The translations under genes and the position numbers were made by a program. Below the pieces are notes generated by a model that was given only the letters and a program-made list of their open reading frames with translations, was not told the origin of the DNA and searched no databases. A DNA stretch of 64,000 nucleotides from Ruegeria sp. YS9 (lineage in GTDB: Bacteria; Pseudomonadota; Alphaproteobacteria; Rhodobacterales; Rhodobacteraceae), in NCBI RefSeq assembly GCF_024628725.1, contig NZ_CP102409.1, positions 3,180,636 to 3,244,635 of the forward strand, in the 5' to 3' direction. Below, in pieces: positions 41,731-51,869 of this stretch. Position 1 is the first letter of the stretch. Every line of letters starts with the position of its first letter.

Positions 41731-42560
41731 TGAAGACCGCGCTGCTGCAAATCACCTCGTCGGATGATCCGGTCGAAAACCTGGACATGGTGCGCGCCAT
41801 GGCGGCCGACGCGGCAGGGCAGGGGGCGCGGTTTATCCTGACGCCAGAGGTCACGAATTGCGTGTCAAACAGTACGACGCGGCAACACGAGGTTCTTCAG
41901 TACGAAGAAGACGACATCACCTTGGCCGGCCTGCGGGATCAGGCCGCCCGACTGGGCGTTTGGGTGTTGATCGGATCACTGGGGATCAAGACTCATGACG
42001 CTGACGGGCGGTTTGCCAACCGCTCTTTCATGATCGATCCGCAAGGTCAGATTGTGGCGCGCTACGACAAGATCCATATGTTCGACGTGCAGGTCACGGA
42101 AACCGAGACGTTCCGCGAATCGAAAAACTACCGCCCCGGCGAACAGGCGGTCATAGCCGAGACCGACTTTGGCAAGGTGGGGCTGACCATCTGTTACGAC
42201 ATCCGGTTTCCGTACCTGCACGCGGCTTTGGCACAGGCAGGCGCACGGGTTTTGACCGTTCCGGCGGCGTTTTCACCGGTAACGGGCGCCGCACATTGGG
42301 AATCGCTGTTGCGGGCCCGGGCGATCGAGACGGGCTGTTGGGTCTTGGCTCCGGCACAAACGGGGGAACACCCGACGACGCGTGGAAAGACACGTTTTAC
42401 CCATGGTCACAGCATGGTTGTGGACCCTTGGGGAAAGGTGCTGATCGACGCAGGGACAGATCCGGGCATTCACATTTTCGATTTGGATGATAGTTCTGTG
42501 ACAGAGGCGCGCCGTCGCGTGCCGTCGTTGACACACACCCGGTCTTTCACGGGACCCTGA
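41730..42560 (+). CDS. Nit-type carbon-nitrogen hydrolase (deaminated glutathione amidase-like)
   Basis: 276 residues with the nitrilase-superfamily triad: Glu in LTPEVTN, Lys in YDKIHMFDV and Cys in TICYDIRFP. The IHMFDV segment and overall length match the Nit1/NIT2 branch, whose members hydrolyse deaminated glutathione or omega-amides. Translation is coupled to grxC by an ATGA overlap. Confidence 0.88.
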   Translation: MKTALLQITSSDDPVENLDMVRAMAADAAGQGARFILTPEVTNCVSNSTTRQHEVLQYEEDDITLAGLRDQAARLGVWVLIGSLGIKTHDADGRFANRSFMIDPQGQIVARYDKIHMFDVQVTETETFRESKNYRPGEQAVIAETDFGKVGLTICYDIRFPYLHAALAQAGARVLTVPAAFSPVTGAAHWESLLRARAIETGCWVLAPAQTGEHPTTRGKTRFTHGHSMVVDPWGKVLIDAGTDPGIHIFDLDDSSVTEARRRVPSLTHTRSFTGP

Positions 42561-42572
42561 CAGAACTGAACA

Positions 42573-43013
42573 ATGACAGAAGACACCAATGCCCTTGCGG
42601 TCACGCTGTTCAGCGAGATCCTGACCGCGGATCAGTTGTTGCGTAACCGGCTCAGCCGGGTGCTGCCCAAGGGCATGGAAATTTCGCATTTCTCGGTGCT
42701 GAATCATCTGGTTTTTGTCGGCGACGAGCGTAGCCCCGCGCAACTGGCCAGCACATTCCACGTGACCCGAGGCGCGATGACCAACACCTTGGCCAAGCTG
42801 GAATGGGCCGGGTACATCCACATCCGCCCCGACTGGGACGACGCCCGTCGCAAGATGGTCGCGATCAGCCCCGCAGGCCGACGGGCGCGGGATCAGGCGA
42901 TTTCCTCAATCGCACCGCTGATCAACCGCGTGGTCGGAGAGCTGGGGCTGGAGCGGGTCCGCAGCGCCCTGCCAGTACTGCGGGATTTGCGGTTGCAGTT
43001 GGAGGGGGAGTAG
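42573..43013 (+). CDS. MarR family transcriptional regulator
   Basis: 146 residues, winged helix-turn-helix around LVFVGDERSPAQLASTFHVTRGAMTNTLAKLEWAGYIHIRPDWDDARRKMVAISPAGR, the usual MarR wing. Twelve bases after the Nit gene, so probably the last gene of the comF-grxC-nit run. Ligand and targets unknown. Confidence 0.92.
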   Translation: MTEDTNALAVTLFSEILTADQLLRNRLSRVLPKGMEISHFSVLNHLVFVGDERSPAQLASTFHVTRGAMTNTLAKLEWAGYIHIRPDWDDARRKMVAISPAGRRARDQAISSIAPLINRVVGELGLERVRSALPVLRDLRLQLEGE

Positions 43014-43113
43014 GGATCAGCGAACCGTTGTCCCAAGGTGGATCCAGGACTGGTGTGGTCGGGCGCTGGCAGGCTTGATGCTCATGCAATGTGCCGCGGA
43101 CTAAACGGCCACT

Positions 43114-43695
43114 TCATTCTAAGAGCATTCTATCCAGAAGCTGCCGTAAATCACGGGGATGCAAAGCAGGAAGATCAGCCAACCAAATTCCGGCCGAAGC
43201 CGCCGCCGCAAAAAGAAGGCAGGATTCAATTCCTTCTTTGCCCTCATATTGCCCACCATGAACAAGCCATACCAAATACTCTCCTTTTTCTTCTTCATTC
43301 GTGGAGAATATTCTCCCTACATTGCATCCTTCGTCAGAGAGTTCGTGTTTGGAAAATGGTTCTGTCGCCTCCTCCGTCAGTTCTAATTCGACTGGTTTCA
43401 CAAACTTGCCATCCGAAACTATCTCGGGGTCAATAAAGACGAAAAAATACAACGCCCTTACCAGATCATAGTTGTTCGAGTTCGAACCCAAGTAACGATC
43501 TGCTATTTCCTGAGTCGCCTCAGAGACTTTAGGATCGCTTACATAGCCATACAGCGGAACGCCTTCATGTTCGTACACGAACACGCCCGCATTCTCTTCT
43601 GCTGTGGCTCGTGTGTTATCGAACAAGGTAGCAGCGGAAATTGCCGCACCAAAAAATACCGCGCGCCACGGCGCGTAACTTAAAGATCGAATCAA
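43114..43695 (-). CDS. Hypothetical secreted protein, A/T-rich
   Basis: 193 residues from a TTG start with GAGG upstream. A probable signal peptide (RAVFFGAAISAATLFDNTRATA) is followed by a domain I do not recognise; it is Glu-rich with two Cys (DEGCNVG, ESCLLF). It begins ten bases after the ubiG stop on the same strand. Composition is clearly lower in G/C than ubiG and MarR, which suggests recent acquisition. Confidence 0.62.
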   Translation of the reverse strand: MIRSLSYAPWRAVFFGAAISAATLFDNTRATAEENAGVFVYEHEGVPLYGYVSDPKVSEATQEIADRYLGSNSNNYDLVRALYFFVFIDPEIVSDGKFVKPVELELTEEATEPFSKHELSDEGCNVGRIFSTNEEEKGEYLVWLVHGGQYEGKEGIESCLLFAAAASAGIWLADLPALHPRDLRQLLDRMLLE

Positions 43696-43705
43696 AAAAC
43701 CTACC

Positions 43706-44452
43706 TCACCCCGGCTTCACACTCGCCGTCACGTAATTCACGCTCAAGTCCCGGTCCGAGATCGACCAGCTCCACAGGATCGGGTTGAAGACAAACCCCT
43801 TGCGGTCCACCGGGTCCAGCCCGGCCTGACGCAGCAGGTCGAACAGTTCATCCGGGGTGATGAACTTGTTCCATTCATGCGTGCCGCGCGGCAGCCAGCG
43901 CATGACGACCTCGGCCCCGAAAATCGCCATCGCATAGGATTTCGGGTTGCGGTTGATGGTTGAACAAATCTCCAAACCGCCGGGCTTAAGCAACTGTTGT
44001 GTCGCGGTCAGATAGGACAGAGGATCAGCCACATGTTCGACCACTTCCATGTTCAGCACCACATCGAACTGCTCGCCCGCAGCGGCCATGTCCTCGGCCG
44101 TGGTGTGGCGATAGTCGATTTGCAGTCCCGATTGCTCGGCATGGATGCGGGCTACGGGCAGGTTGCCCTCGGCGGCGTCGGCACCCACAACGTCAGCACC
44201 GAGCCGCGCCATGGGTTCGCTCAGCAGCCCGCCGCCGCAGCCGATATCCAGCAGGCGCAGGCCTTCGAACGGCGTCGGCGACTTTAGGTCGCGATCGAAT
44301 TCACCGGCGATCTGCTGCGTGATATAATCCAGTCGGCACGGATTAAGCATGTGCAATGGTTTGAATTTTCCGTGCGGGTCCCACCATTCAGCCGCCATCG
44401 CCTCGAATTTTGCGATCTCGGACGGGTCCACCGTGTTCGGATGCGCTTGCAT
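43706..44452 (-). CDS. ubiG: Ubiquinone biosynthesis O-methyltransferase
   Basis: Methylates two hydroxyl groups during ubiquinone synthesis. 248 residues: [22 protein letters not shown] is the UbiG signature, motif I is [20 protein letters not shown], and [12 protein letters not shown] and [23 protein letters not shown] segments follow. UbiB and UbiE are also in this window, 15 kb away. Confidence 0.96.
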   Translation of the reverse strand: MQAHPNTVDPSEIAKFEAMAAEWWDPHGKFKPLHMLNPCRLDYITQQIAGEFDRDLKSPTPFEGLRLLDIGCGGGLLSEPMARLGADVVGADAAEGNLPVARIHAEQSGLQIDYRHTTAEDMAAAGEQFDVVLNMEVVEHVADPLSYLTATQQLLKPGGLEICSTINRNPKSYAMAIFGAEVVMRWLPRGTHEWNKFITPDELFDLLRQAGLDPVDRKGFVFNPILWSWSISDRDLSVNYVTASVKPG

Positions 44453-44500
44453 TCCTGTCTCCGTGTGCTCTTTTACGCTTAAGGACTATATAGGGCCATA

Positions 44501-45478
44501 ATGGACAAGTACCCGGACCAAAAGCGCGCAGTTCAATATCTGTATCCGCCGATCGACCCTTTCGATCAGCGGATGGTCGATATGGGCGATGGGCACCGTA
44601 TCTATGTGGAACAATGCGGCAATCCTGACGGCATACCCGTCGTGATCCTGCACGGGGGGCCGGGTGGTGGGTGCAGCCCGGCCATGAGGCGATACTTCGA
44701 TCCACAGGTCTACAGGGTGATTCTGTTTGACCAGCGCGGATGTGGCCGGTCGCGCCCTACCGCCTCGGTCGAAGACAACACGACGTGGCATCTGGTGGCC
44801 GACATAGAGCGGCTGCGCAAACTGATCGAGATCGAAGAATGGATCGCATTTGGTGGCAGTTGGGGTGCGACTCTGGCGTTGATCTATGCCCAGACTCATC
44901 CCGACCGCGTCAGCCGGTTGGTGTTGCGCGGTGTGTTTCTGGCGACTCAGGCCGAGCTTGACTGGTTCTATGGCGGCGGCGCCGGGCGGTTCTGGCCCGA
45001 GCAATGGCAGAAGTTCACCTCACTGCTGCCCGAGGTTGAACTGAACGACACCATTGCCGCCTATAACAAACGTCTGTTCTCGGGCGACCGAGCGACAGAG
45101 ATCCTGTACGCGCGGGCCTGGTCGCATTGGGAAAACGCGCTGGCCTCGATCCACACCAATGGATCGGTTGGCGAAAGCCCCGGCGAATACGCGCGCACCT
45201 TTGCGCGGCTCGAGAATCACTATTTCACCAACAAGGCGTTTCTGGAAACGGACGGGCAGATTCTGGATCAGATGGACCGGATCGCGCATATCCCCGGCCA
45301 TATCGTGCAAGGGCGCTATGACATGATCTGCCCGCCCCAGGCCGCATGGTCGCTGGCCGAACGCTGGCCGAATGCCGAGTTGAAGATGGTTCGTCAGGCG
45401 GGGCACGCATTGTCAGAGCCGGGCATCAGCGCAGAGCTGGTACGGATCATGGATCGTGTGGCGGAGGGTATCGCATGA
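44501..45478 (+). CDS. pip: Proline iminopeptidase (prolyl aminopeptidase)
   Basis: Alpha/beta hydrolase that removes N-terminal Pro. 325 residues, family S33: oxyanion segment HGGPGGGCSP, DQRGCGRSRP, nucleophile in FGGSWGATLAL, Asp in GRYDMICPP and His in AGHALSEPGI. Normal length, no signal peptide. Its stop overlaps the ATG of the peptide-binding-protein gene. Confidence 0.95.
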   Translation: MDKYPDQKRAVQYLYPPIDPFDQRMVDMGDGHRIYVEQCGNPDGIPVVILHGGPGGGCSPAMRRYFDPQVYRVILFDQRGCGRSRPTASVEDNTTWHLVADIERLRKLIEIEEWIAFGGSWGATLALIYAQTHPDRVSRLVLRGVFLATQAELDWFYGGGAGRFWPEQWQKFTSLLPEVELNDTIAAYNKRLFSGDRATEILYARAWSHWENALASIHTNGSVGESPGEYARTFARLENHYFTNKAFLETDGQILDQMDRIAHIPGHIVQGRYDMICPPQAAWSLAERWPNAELKMVRQAGHALSEPGISAELVRIMDRVAEGIA

Positions 45479-46296
45479 CCCGGATTGACCGCCGTGCTCT
45501 CTTTGCCTCTGGTGCCGCAGCTGCATTGCTGGCAGCGACAGGTGCATCCCTTGCCGGGACGCCCAAGAAAGGCGGGACATTGCGTCTGGCCGTTCCGCGC
45601 GATGACAGCCTCGAGCAAGTGGCGCGTGGAGCCGTTTTCGACACAATGACCGAAATCGCCCCGGATGGTACTTTGCGCGGTGAGCTTGCGACCGGCTGGC
45701 AAACCGACGCCGACGCACGGGTCTGGAGCTTTGATTTGCGTGATGACGCGGTCTTTCACGATGGCGAACCCTTGCAGATTGCCGATGTCATGGCCGTTTT
45801 GGCCGAAATCGGAAGGCCCGAGGCCCTTGCCCCCAACCGCCTGCGGCTTGAACTTGCCGAGGCAAATCCCGGATTGCCTTTCCTGCTGGCCGACAGCCGC
45901 TTTGTTGTTGCGCGCGCCGGTGAAACCGTAACACCGTTGCGCAACGCCAACGGCACCGGCTGCTATCGTGTCGAACGGGCTGAGGATGGGCGCCATTTTC
46001 TGGGCCGCCGTGTCGAGGGGCATTACAAGGATGGTCAGGCCGGATGGGCTGACGCGGTCGAAATCATTGTAATCCCGGACCCTGCTGTGCGGGCCGAGGC
46101 GCTGCGGGACGGGTATGTCGATATCGCGGCGCTTCCGGATCGGGCCGGAATGCGAGGCACGCGCGGTGTCCGGTTCCACCCCTCCGAGGCCGACATGGCC
46201 CTCGCCGTTTCGGATGCTGTCGGGATGCCGCGGCAGATTGCCGGGAACGCTGCACTGGACGATGGCCGCATCGCCGAACGATGGTGGATGGTGTAA
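45475..46296 (+). CDS. Half-length extracellular solute-binding protein (family 5)
   Basis: 273 residues, about half the usual 500 for oligopeptide-binding proteins. Tat-type signal ([25 protein letters not shown]), then [13 protein letters not shown]... and [26 protein letters not shown], typical of domain I of DppA/OppA. The large second lobe is missing. No frameshift or stop in an otherwise longer frame could be seen, and codon use is normal. It is coupled to pip, so peptide scavenging is plausible, but no permease or ATPase genes are adjacent. Confidence 0.8.
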   Translation: MTRIDRRALFASGAAAALLAATGASLAGTPKKGGTLRLAVPRDDSLEQVARGAVFDTMTEIAPDGTLRGELATGWQTDADARVWSFDLRDDAVFHDGEPLQIADVMAVLAEIGRPEALAPNRLRLELAEANPGLPFLLADSRFVVARAGETVTPLRNANGTGCYRVERAEDGRHFLGRRVEGHYKDGQAGWADAVEIIVIPDPAVRAEALRDGYVDIAALPDRAGMRGTRGVRFHPSEADMALAVSDAVGMPRQIAGNAALDDGRIAERWWMV

Positions 46297-46405
46297 ATCC
46301 GATCGCGAATCCCGCTGGGGGTTGCAGACTCGGACCATCCTGCGTATATGCAGTTTCAACAGCGGCGCGTTGGACTTCTGGCCCAAGGCTCCACCGGAAA
46401 ATTCG

Positions 46406-46428
46406 ACGGGCCGCGCGCCCGTTTTTTT
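46406..46428 (+). terminator. Terminator hairpin in rimP leader (putative attenuator)
   Basis: ACGGGC-CGCGC-GCCCGT stem followed by seven T (46422-46428). Only 28 bases separate the T-run from the rimP ATG, too few for a complete promoter. The promoter should therefore lie upstream and the hairpin within the leader of the rimP-nusA-infB operon, though it could also serve as the terminator of the preceding gene. Confidence 0.7.
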
Positions 46429-46456
46429 GTGCCCGACTGACAGGGTAGAGTACCAG

Positions 46457-47047
46457 ATGACAAACGACCTGATAGCAAAAGCTGCCATTGACCGGCGACT
46501 GGCCGAGATCATCACCCCGGTGATCGAGGATCTGGGGTATGAGCTGGTCCGCATCCGCCTGATGAGCGGCAAGCAGACCACGCTTCAGATCATGGCCGAC
46601 AAGCCCGATGGCGGTATTGAAGTGGATGACTGCGCCGAAATTTCCAACGCGGTCAGCGCCACGCTGGATGTCGAGGATCCGATCCTTGACGCCTATACGC
46701 TCGAGGTGTCGAGCCCCGGTATCGACCGCCCTCTGACCCGTCTGAAGGATTTCGAGACCTTCGAGGGATATGAGGCCAAGATCGAAACCGCCGAACTGAT
46801 CGACGGCCGCCGCCGCTTCAAAGGCGAATTGGCCGGCATAGAAGGGGATGAGGTGCTGATCAACATCCCCGAGGGGGACGAGACCATCACCATCGGTCTG
46901 CAATTCGACTGGCTGAGCGATGCCAAGCTGGTCCTGACCGATGATCTGATCAAGGAAATGCTGCGCCAGCGCAAGGACGCCGGTGCCCTGAACGAAAACG
47001 CTTTCGACGAGATTGAGACCGAAGGGTCCGAAGAGGAGACGAACTGA
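46457..47047 (+). CDS. rimP: Ribosome maturation factor RimP
   Basis: Required for 30S assembly. 196 residues: N-terminal domain ([50 protein letters not shown]), the motif [20 protein letters not shown], and a C-terminal SH3-like barrel. The acidic tail ([10 protein letters not shown]) is extended. ATG 46457 is chosen; the stop overlaps the nusA ATG. Confidence 0.95.
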   Translation: MTNDLIAKAAIDRRLAEIITPVIEDLGYELVRIRLMSGKQTTLQIMADKPDGGIEVDDCAEISNAVSATLDVEDPILDAYTLEVSSPGIDRPLTRLKDFETFEGYEAKIETAELIDGRRRFKGELAGIEGDEVLINIPEGDETITIGLQFDWLSDAKLVLTDDLIKEMLRQRKDAGALNENAFDEIETEGSEEETN

Positions 47048-48666
47048 TGGCAATCACCTCAGCCAACCAGCTGGAGCTGCTGCAGACCGCCGAGGCCGTG
47101 GCCCGCGAAAAGATGATCGACCCCGGTCTGGTTGTCGAAGCGATGGAGGAATCGCTCGCCCGTGCCGCCAAGAGCCGTTATGGCGCGGAAATGGACATCC
47201 GCGTGTCGATCGACCGCAAAACCGGCAAGGCGACCTTTACCCGCGTCCGCACCGTGGTCGAGGATGAAGAGCTTGAGAACTATCAGGCCGAGATGACTGT
47301 CGAACAGGCGCGTCAGTACATGGAAGCGCCCGAGGTTGGTGACGTCTTCGTTGAAGAAGTGCCGCCGGTTGAAATGGGTCGGATCGCGGCGCAATCCGCC
47401 AAGCAGGTGATTCTGCAGAAGGTCCGCGAAGCGGAACGTGATCGTCAGTACGAAGAATTCAAGGATCGTGCGGGCACCATCATCAACGGCGCGGTCAAGC
47501 GTGAAGAATTTGGCAATGTCATCGTCGATCTGGGCGGTGCCGAGGCGGTTCTGCGCCGCAATGACAAGATCGGCCGCGAAAGCTATCGCCCGAATGACCG
47601 GGTGCGCGCGTACATCAAGGAAGTGCGCCGCGAAGTACGTGGCCACCAGATCTTCCTGTCGCGCACCGCGCCGGAATTCATGGCCGAGCTGTTCAAGATG
47701 GAAGTGCCGGAAATCTATGACGGCATCATCGAGGTCAAGGCCGTGGCCCGTGACCCCGGTTCGCGCGCCAAGATCGCCGTGATTTCCTATGACAACTCGA
47801 TCGACCCCGTCGGTGCCTGCGTGGGTATGCGCGGCAGCCGCGTGCAGGCCGTCGTGAACGAGTTGCAGGGCGAAAAGATCGACATCATTCCGTGGAACGA
47901 GGATCAGCCGACCTTCCTGGTGAACGCGCTGCAACCGGCCGAGGTTTCCAAGGTGGTTCTGGACGAAGAAGCCGGCAAGATCGAGGTCGTCGTGCCCGAA
48001 GAACAACTGTCGCTGGCCATTGGCCGCCGCGGTCAGAACGTGCGTCTGGCCAGCCAGCTGACCGGTCTGGACATCGACATCATGACCGAGGCCGAAGAAT
48101 CAGCCCGCCGCCAGAAGGAATTCGAAGCCCGTACCAAACTGTTCATGGACAGCCTGGATCTGGACGAATTCTTTGCCCAACTGCTGGTCTCGGAGGGCTT
48201 CACCAACCTCGAAGAGGTTGCCTATGTCGAGATTGAAGAACTGCTGGTCATCGACGGCGTTGACGAAGGTACCGCGCAGGAACTGCAAACCCGCGCCCGC
48301 GAGTATCTGGAGGCACAGGCCAAAGCGGCACTGGACGCGGCGCGCGCACTGGGTGCCGAGGACAGCCTCATTGAATTCGAAGGTCTGACACCCCAGATGG
48401 TGGAGGCACTGGCCAAGGACGACGTGAAGACTCTGGAAGACTTCGCAACTTGTGCCGACTGGGAACTGGCCGGTGGCTGGACGACAGTCGATGGTGAACG
48501 CGTCAAGGACGACGGTGTACTTGAGCCTTTCGGTGTAACGCTGGAAGAAGCGCAAGACATGGTCATGACCGCGCGTATCCTGCTGGGCTGGGTCGATCCG
48601 GCCGAGCTGGAACAGGCGGAAGAAAACGTCGACGGTGACGCAACAGACGAGGAGGTCGAGGCCTGA
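47047..48666 (+). CDS. nusA: Transcription termination/antitermination factor NusA
   Basis: 539 residues. N-terminal RNA-polymerase-binding domain (1-125), S1 domain (about 135-200), two KH domains (about 200-345, including [26 protein letters not shown] and [18 protein letters not shown]), then two helix-hairpin-helix acidic repeats ([35 protein letters not shown] and a degenerate second copy). NusA is a likely effector at the hairpin before rimP. Confidence 0.97.
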   Translation: MAITSANQLELLQTAEAVAREKMIDPGLVVEAMEESLARAAKSRYGAEMDIRVSIDRKTGKATFTRVRTVVEDEELENYQAEMTVEQARQYMEAPEVGDVFVEEVPPVEMGRIAAQSAKQVILQKVREAERDRQYEEFKDRAGTIINGAVKREEFGNVIVDLGGAEAVLRRNDKIGRESYRPNDRVRAYIKEVRREVRGHQIFLSRTAPEFMAELFKMEVPEIYDGIIEVKAVARDPGSRAKIAVISYDNSIDPVGACVGMRGSRVQAVVNELQGEKIDIIPWNEDQPTFLVNALQPAEVSKVVLDEEAGKIEVVVPEEQLSLAIGRRGQNVRLASQLTGLDIDIMTEAEESARRQKEFEARTKLFMDSLDLDEFFAQLLVSEGFTNLEEVAYVEIEELLVIDGVDEGTAQELQTRAREYLEAQAKAALDAARALGAEDSLIEFEGLTPQMVEALAKDDVKTLEDFATCADWELAGGWTTVDGERVKDDGVLEPFGVTLEEAQDMVMTARILLGWVDPAELEQAEENVDGDATDEEVEA

Positions 48667-48688
48667 TCTCAGGCTTCGGGTGGCGTGT

Positions 48689-49312
48689 ATGAGTCGCGGT
48701 GGCGCCCATAAGGATCGGTCAGACGGACCCGAGCGCAAGTGCATCGCCACAGGCGAGGTTCAGCCCAAATACGGGCTGATCCGCTTCGTGGCGGGGCCGG
48801 ACGGTCAGGTTTTTCCGGATGTCGCGGCGAAACTGCCGGGACGAGGGGTCTATGTGGCGGCGGATCGTGCCGCTCTGGACAAGGCCATCGGAAAGAAACT
48901 GTTTGCGCGGGGGTTCAAGGCACAAGTGACCGTGCCCAAGGACTTGGCGGAAGAGGTTGAAAAGCAGATCGCACGCCGCGTTGTCGAGTTGCTCAGCCTG
49001 GCGCGCAAGTCCGGCGACGCGGTTGCCGGGTACGAAAAGGTCAAGACGTGGCTGGACCGGGAAGAAGCACAGGTGCTGATTCAGGCCGCAGATGGATCGG
49101 GGCGCGGAAAGTCCAAGCTGAGTACGCCGCACTTCGGAAAATACATAGGTTGGCTGACCGCAGACGAATTAGGACAGGCATTTGGGCGCCAAACGGTGAT
49201 TCATGCTGCCTTGGCCTCTGGCGGACTCGCCAAACGTGTTGTAGAGGAAGCGCAGCGCCTGCGTGGCTTGCGCGAAACGGATGACGGCGGCAGGGGCCGC
49301 ACGGAAGGGTAA
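48689..49312 (+). CDS. YlxR (DUF448) - L7Ae fusion RNA-binding protein
   Basis: 207 residues. N-terminal YlxR domain with [20 protein letters not shown] and the basic-patch motif [28 protein letters not shown]. The second part (about 95-200, [44 protein letters not shown]) is an L7Ae/YlxQ-like RNA-binding domain. In Gram-positive genomes these are two separate genes between nusA and infB; here they are one. Start at ATG 48689, 22 bases after nusA. Confidence 0.9.
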   Translation: MSRGGAHKDRSDGPERKCIATGEVQPKYGLIRFVAGPDGQVFPDVAAKLPGRGVYVAADRAALDKAIGKKLFARGFKAQVTVPKDLAEEVEKQIARRVVELLSLARKSGDAVAGYEKVKTWLDREEAQVLIQAADGSGRGKSKLSTPHFGKYIGWLTADELGQAFGRQTVIHAALASGGLAKRVVEEAQRLRGLRETDDGGRGRTEG

Positions 49313-49320
49313 ATAGCTTT

Positions 49321-51795
49321 ATGAGCGATAATGACGGCAAAAAGACATTGGGTCTTCGTGGCGGGGCACGCCCCGGAAATGTGAAACAGAGTTTCAGCCA
49401 CGGACGCACCAAGAATGTCGTGGTGGAAACCAAACGCAAACGCGTGGTGGTCCCCAAGCCGGGCGCAGCAAAGCCGGGTGGCGGTGCTGCACCATCGGGT
49501 GATCCGTCGCGTCGTCCTGCGGGAATTTCCGATGCGGAAATGGCGCGCCGCATGAAGGCGTTGCAAGCGGCCAAGGCACGCGAGGCCGAAGAGGCCGCAG
49601 CGCGCGAGGCTGCTGAAAAGGCGCGCGAAGAAGAGCGCGCACGCCGCCGTGCGGAACAGGAAGCCAAGGAACGCGAACAGCGCGAAGCCGAAGAGCGTGC
49701 GCGTCAGAAGGCCGAGGATGAAGAGCGCAAGCGCAAAGAGGCGGACGAAGCCGCCAAACGCGCCGCTGCCGCGCCCGCACCGGAAGAGCCCAAGGCGGCT
49801 CGCGCTCCGGCCAGCAAACCTGCGCCGGCAGCCACGCCGCGCAAACAGGACCGCGAACGTGAACAGCGTGGTCGTGGCAAGGGTCGTGACGACAATCGCC
49901 GTTCGGGCAAGTTGACTCTGGGTCAGGCGACAGGTGGCGAAGGCAACCGTCAGCGCTCGATGGCCGCGATGAAGCGCAAGCAGGAGCGTGCGCGTCAAAA
50001 AGCCATGGGCGGTGCCGTTGAACGGGAAAAGGTGATCCGCGACGTACAGCTGCCCGAGGCGATCATGGTCTCGGAACTGGCCAACCGTATGGCCGAACGT
50101 GTGGCTGACGTGGTCAAATCGCTGATGAACATGGGCATGATGGTCACGCAGAACCAGACCATCGACGCCGATACTGCCGAGCTGATCATCGAAGAATTCG
50201 GCCACAAGGTCACTCGCGTATCCGATTCGGATGTTGAAGACGTCATCAAAGAGGTCGAAGACAGCGAAGCAGATCTGCAGCCGCGTCCGCCGGTCATCAC
50301 CATCATGGGTCACGTTGACCACGGCAAGACCTCGCTGTTGGACGCAATCCGCGACGCGCGCGTTGTGGCGGGCGAGGCTGGTGGCATCACCCAGCACATC
50401 GGCGCGTATCAGGTGAAAACCGATGGCGGCGCCACGCTGACCTTCCTGGATACTCCGGGCCACGCGGCGTTTACGTCGATGCGCTCGCGCGGTGCTCAGG
50501 TTACGGATATCGTGGTTCTGGTCGTCGCGGCTGACGACGCGGTGATGCCGCAGACGATCGAAGCGATCAATCACGCAAAAGCGGCCGGAGTGCCGATGAT
50601 CGTGGCGATCAACAAGGTCGACAAGCCGGATGCAAATCCGGACAAGGTGCGCACCGATCTGTTGCAACACGAAGTCATCGTCGAGAAGATGTCGGGTGAC
50701 GTCCAGGATGTCGAAGTGTCCGCAATCACGGGTCAGGGTCTGGACGAATTGCTGGAAGCCATCGCGCTTCAGGCCGAGATTCTGGAACTGAAAGCCAACC
50801 CCAACCGCGCCGCTCAGGGGGCCGTGATCGAGGCCCAGTTGGATGTGGGTCGTGGTCCTGTGGCCACCGTTCTGGTTCAGAACGGCACATTGCGTCAGGG
50901 TGATATCTTCGTCGTGGGTGAGCAGTACGGTAAGGTCCGTGCGCTGATCAACGACAAGGGTGAGCGCGTCAAGGAAGCTGGCCCCTCGGTTCCGGTCGAG
51001 GTTCTGGGCCTGAACGGTACGCCCGAAGCCGGTGACGTTCTGAACGTGACCGAGACCGAAGCGCAGGCCCGTGAAATCGCCGCCTATCGTGAACAGGCCG
51101 CCAAGGACAAACGCGCCGCTGCCGGTGCCGCGACCACCCTCGAGCAGTTGATGCAGAAGGCCAAGGAAGACGAGAACGTGGCCGAGTTGCCGATCCTCGT
51201 CAAAGCCGATGTGCAGGGTTCTGCCGAGGCCATTGTTCAGGCGATGGAAAAGATCGGGAACGACGAGGTGCGCGTGCGCGTTCTGCACTCGGGTGTGGGT
51301 GCGATCACCGAAACGGATGTCGGTCTGGCGGAAGCCTCCGGCGCGCCGGTCTTTGGCTTCAACGTCCGTGCCAACGCATCGGCGCGGAACACGGCGAACC
51401 AAAAGGGTGTCGAGATCCGCTATTACTCGGTGATCTATGATCTGGTCGACGACGTGAAAGCGGCCGCATCCGGTCTGCTGAGCGCCGAGATCCGCGAAAA
51501 GTTCATCGGCTATGCCGAGATCCGCGAAGTCTTCAAGGTTACCGGTGTCGGCAAGGTTGCTGGCTGTCTGGTCACCGAAGGTGTTGCGCGCCGTTCCGCA
51601 GGCGTCCGCCTGCTGCGCGACAACGTGGTGATCCACGAAGGCACGCTGAAGACGCTGAAGCGCTTCAAAGACGAAGTGGCCGAGGTTCAGTCGGGTCAGG
51701 AATGCGGTATGGCGTTCGAAAACTACGACGATATCCGCCAGGGCGACGTAATCGAGATCTTCGAGCGCGAAGAGGTTACCCGCACCCTGGATTGA
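49321..51795 (+). CDS. infB: Translation initiation factor IF-2
   Basis: 824 residues. A long Ala/Glu/Arg-rich charged N-terminus (to about 225, nearly all helix) precedes the GTPase module: G1 [10 protein letters not shown]3 DTPGHAAF, G4 [10 protein letters not shown]5 SAITGQGLD. Domains II-IV run to the end, IF2-C being the last ([25 protein letters not shown]). Length typical of alphaproteobacteria. A terminator follows directly, so rbfA and truB are not co-transcribed here. Confidence 0.98.
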   Translation: MSDNDGKKTLGLRGGARPGNVKQSFSHGRTKNVVVETKRKRVVVPKPGAAKPGGGAAPSGDPSRRPAGISDAEMARRMKALQAAKAREAEEAAAREAAEKAREEERARRRAEQEAKEREQREAEERARQKAEDEERKRKEADEAAKRAAAAPAPEEPKAARAPASKPAPAATPRKQDREREQRGRGKGRDDNRRSGKLTLGQATGGEGNRQRSMAAMKRKQERARQKAMGGAVEREKVIRDVQLPEAIMVSELANRMAERVADVVKSLMNMGMMVTQNQTIDADTAELIIEEFGHKVTRVSDSDVEDVIKEVEDSEADLQPRPPVITIMGHVDHGKTSLLDAIRDARVVAGEAGGITQHIGAYQVKTDGGATLTFLDTPGHAAFTSMRSRGAQVTDIVVLVVAADDAVMPQTIEAINHAKAAGVPMIVAINKVDKPDANPDKVRTDLLQHEVIVEKMSGDVQDVEVSAITGQGLDELLEAIALQAEILELKANPNRAAQGAVIEAQLDVGRGPVATVLVQNGTLRQGDIFVVGEQYGKVRALINDKGERVKEAGPSVPVEVLGLNGTPEAGDVLNVTETEAQAREIAAYREQAAKDKRAAAGAATTLEQLMQKAKEDENVAELPILVKADVQGSAEAIVQAMEKIGNDEVRVRVLHSGVGAITETDVGLAEASGAPVFGFNVRANASARNTANQKGVEIRYYSVIYDLVDDVKAAASGLLSAEIREKFIGYAEIREVFKVTGVGKVAGCLVTEGVARRSAGVRLLRDNVVIHEGTLKTLKRFKDEVAEVQSGQECGMAFENYDDIRQGDVIEIFEREEVTRTLD

Positions 51796-51815
51796 TCCGA
51801 AGCGGGATGAACTCA

Positions 51816-51852
51816 AAAAAAAACAGCGGCACCGATCGGGCCGCTGTTTTTT
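51816..51852 (+). terminator. Terminator after infB
   Basis: A-run, CAGCGGC (51824-51830), loop ACCGATCGG, GCCGCTG and a T-run (51847-51852). It can also stop the convergent kynB transcript. Confidence 0.92.
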
Positions 51853-51869
51853 GTTTGAAAAATGCCTCG

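Noticed and set aside
49201..51816. Very long open frame (871 codons) antisense to infB
   Set aside because: It mirrors the infB codon pattern (high GC, few stops in that antisense frame), has no signature protein features or ribosome site, and infB itself is unmistakable.
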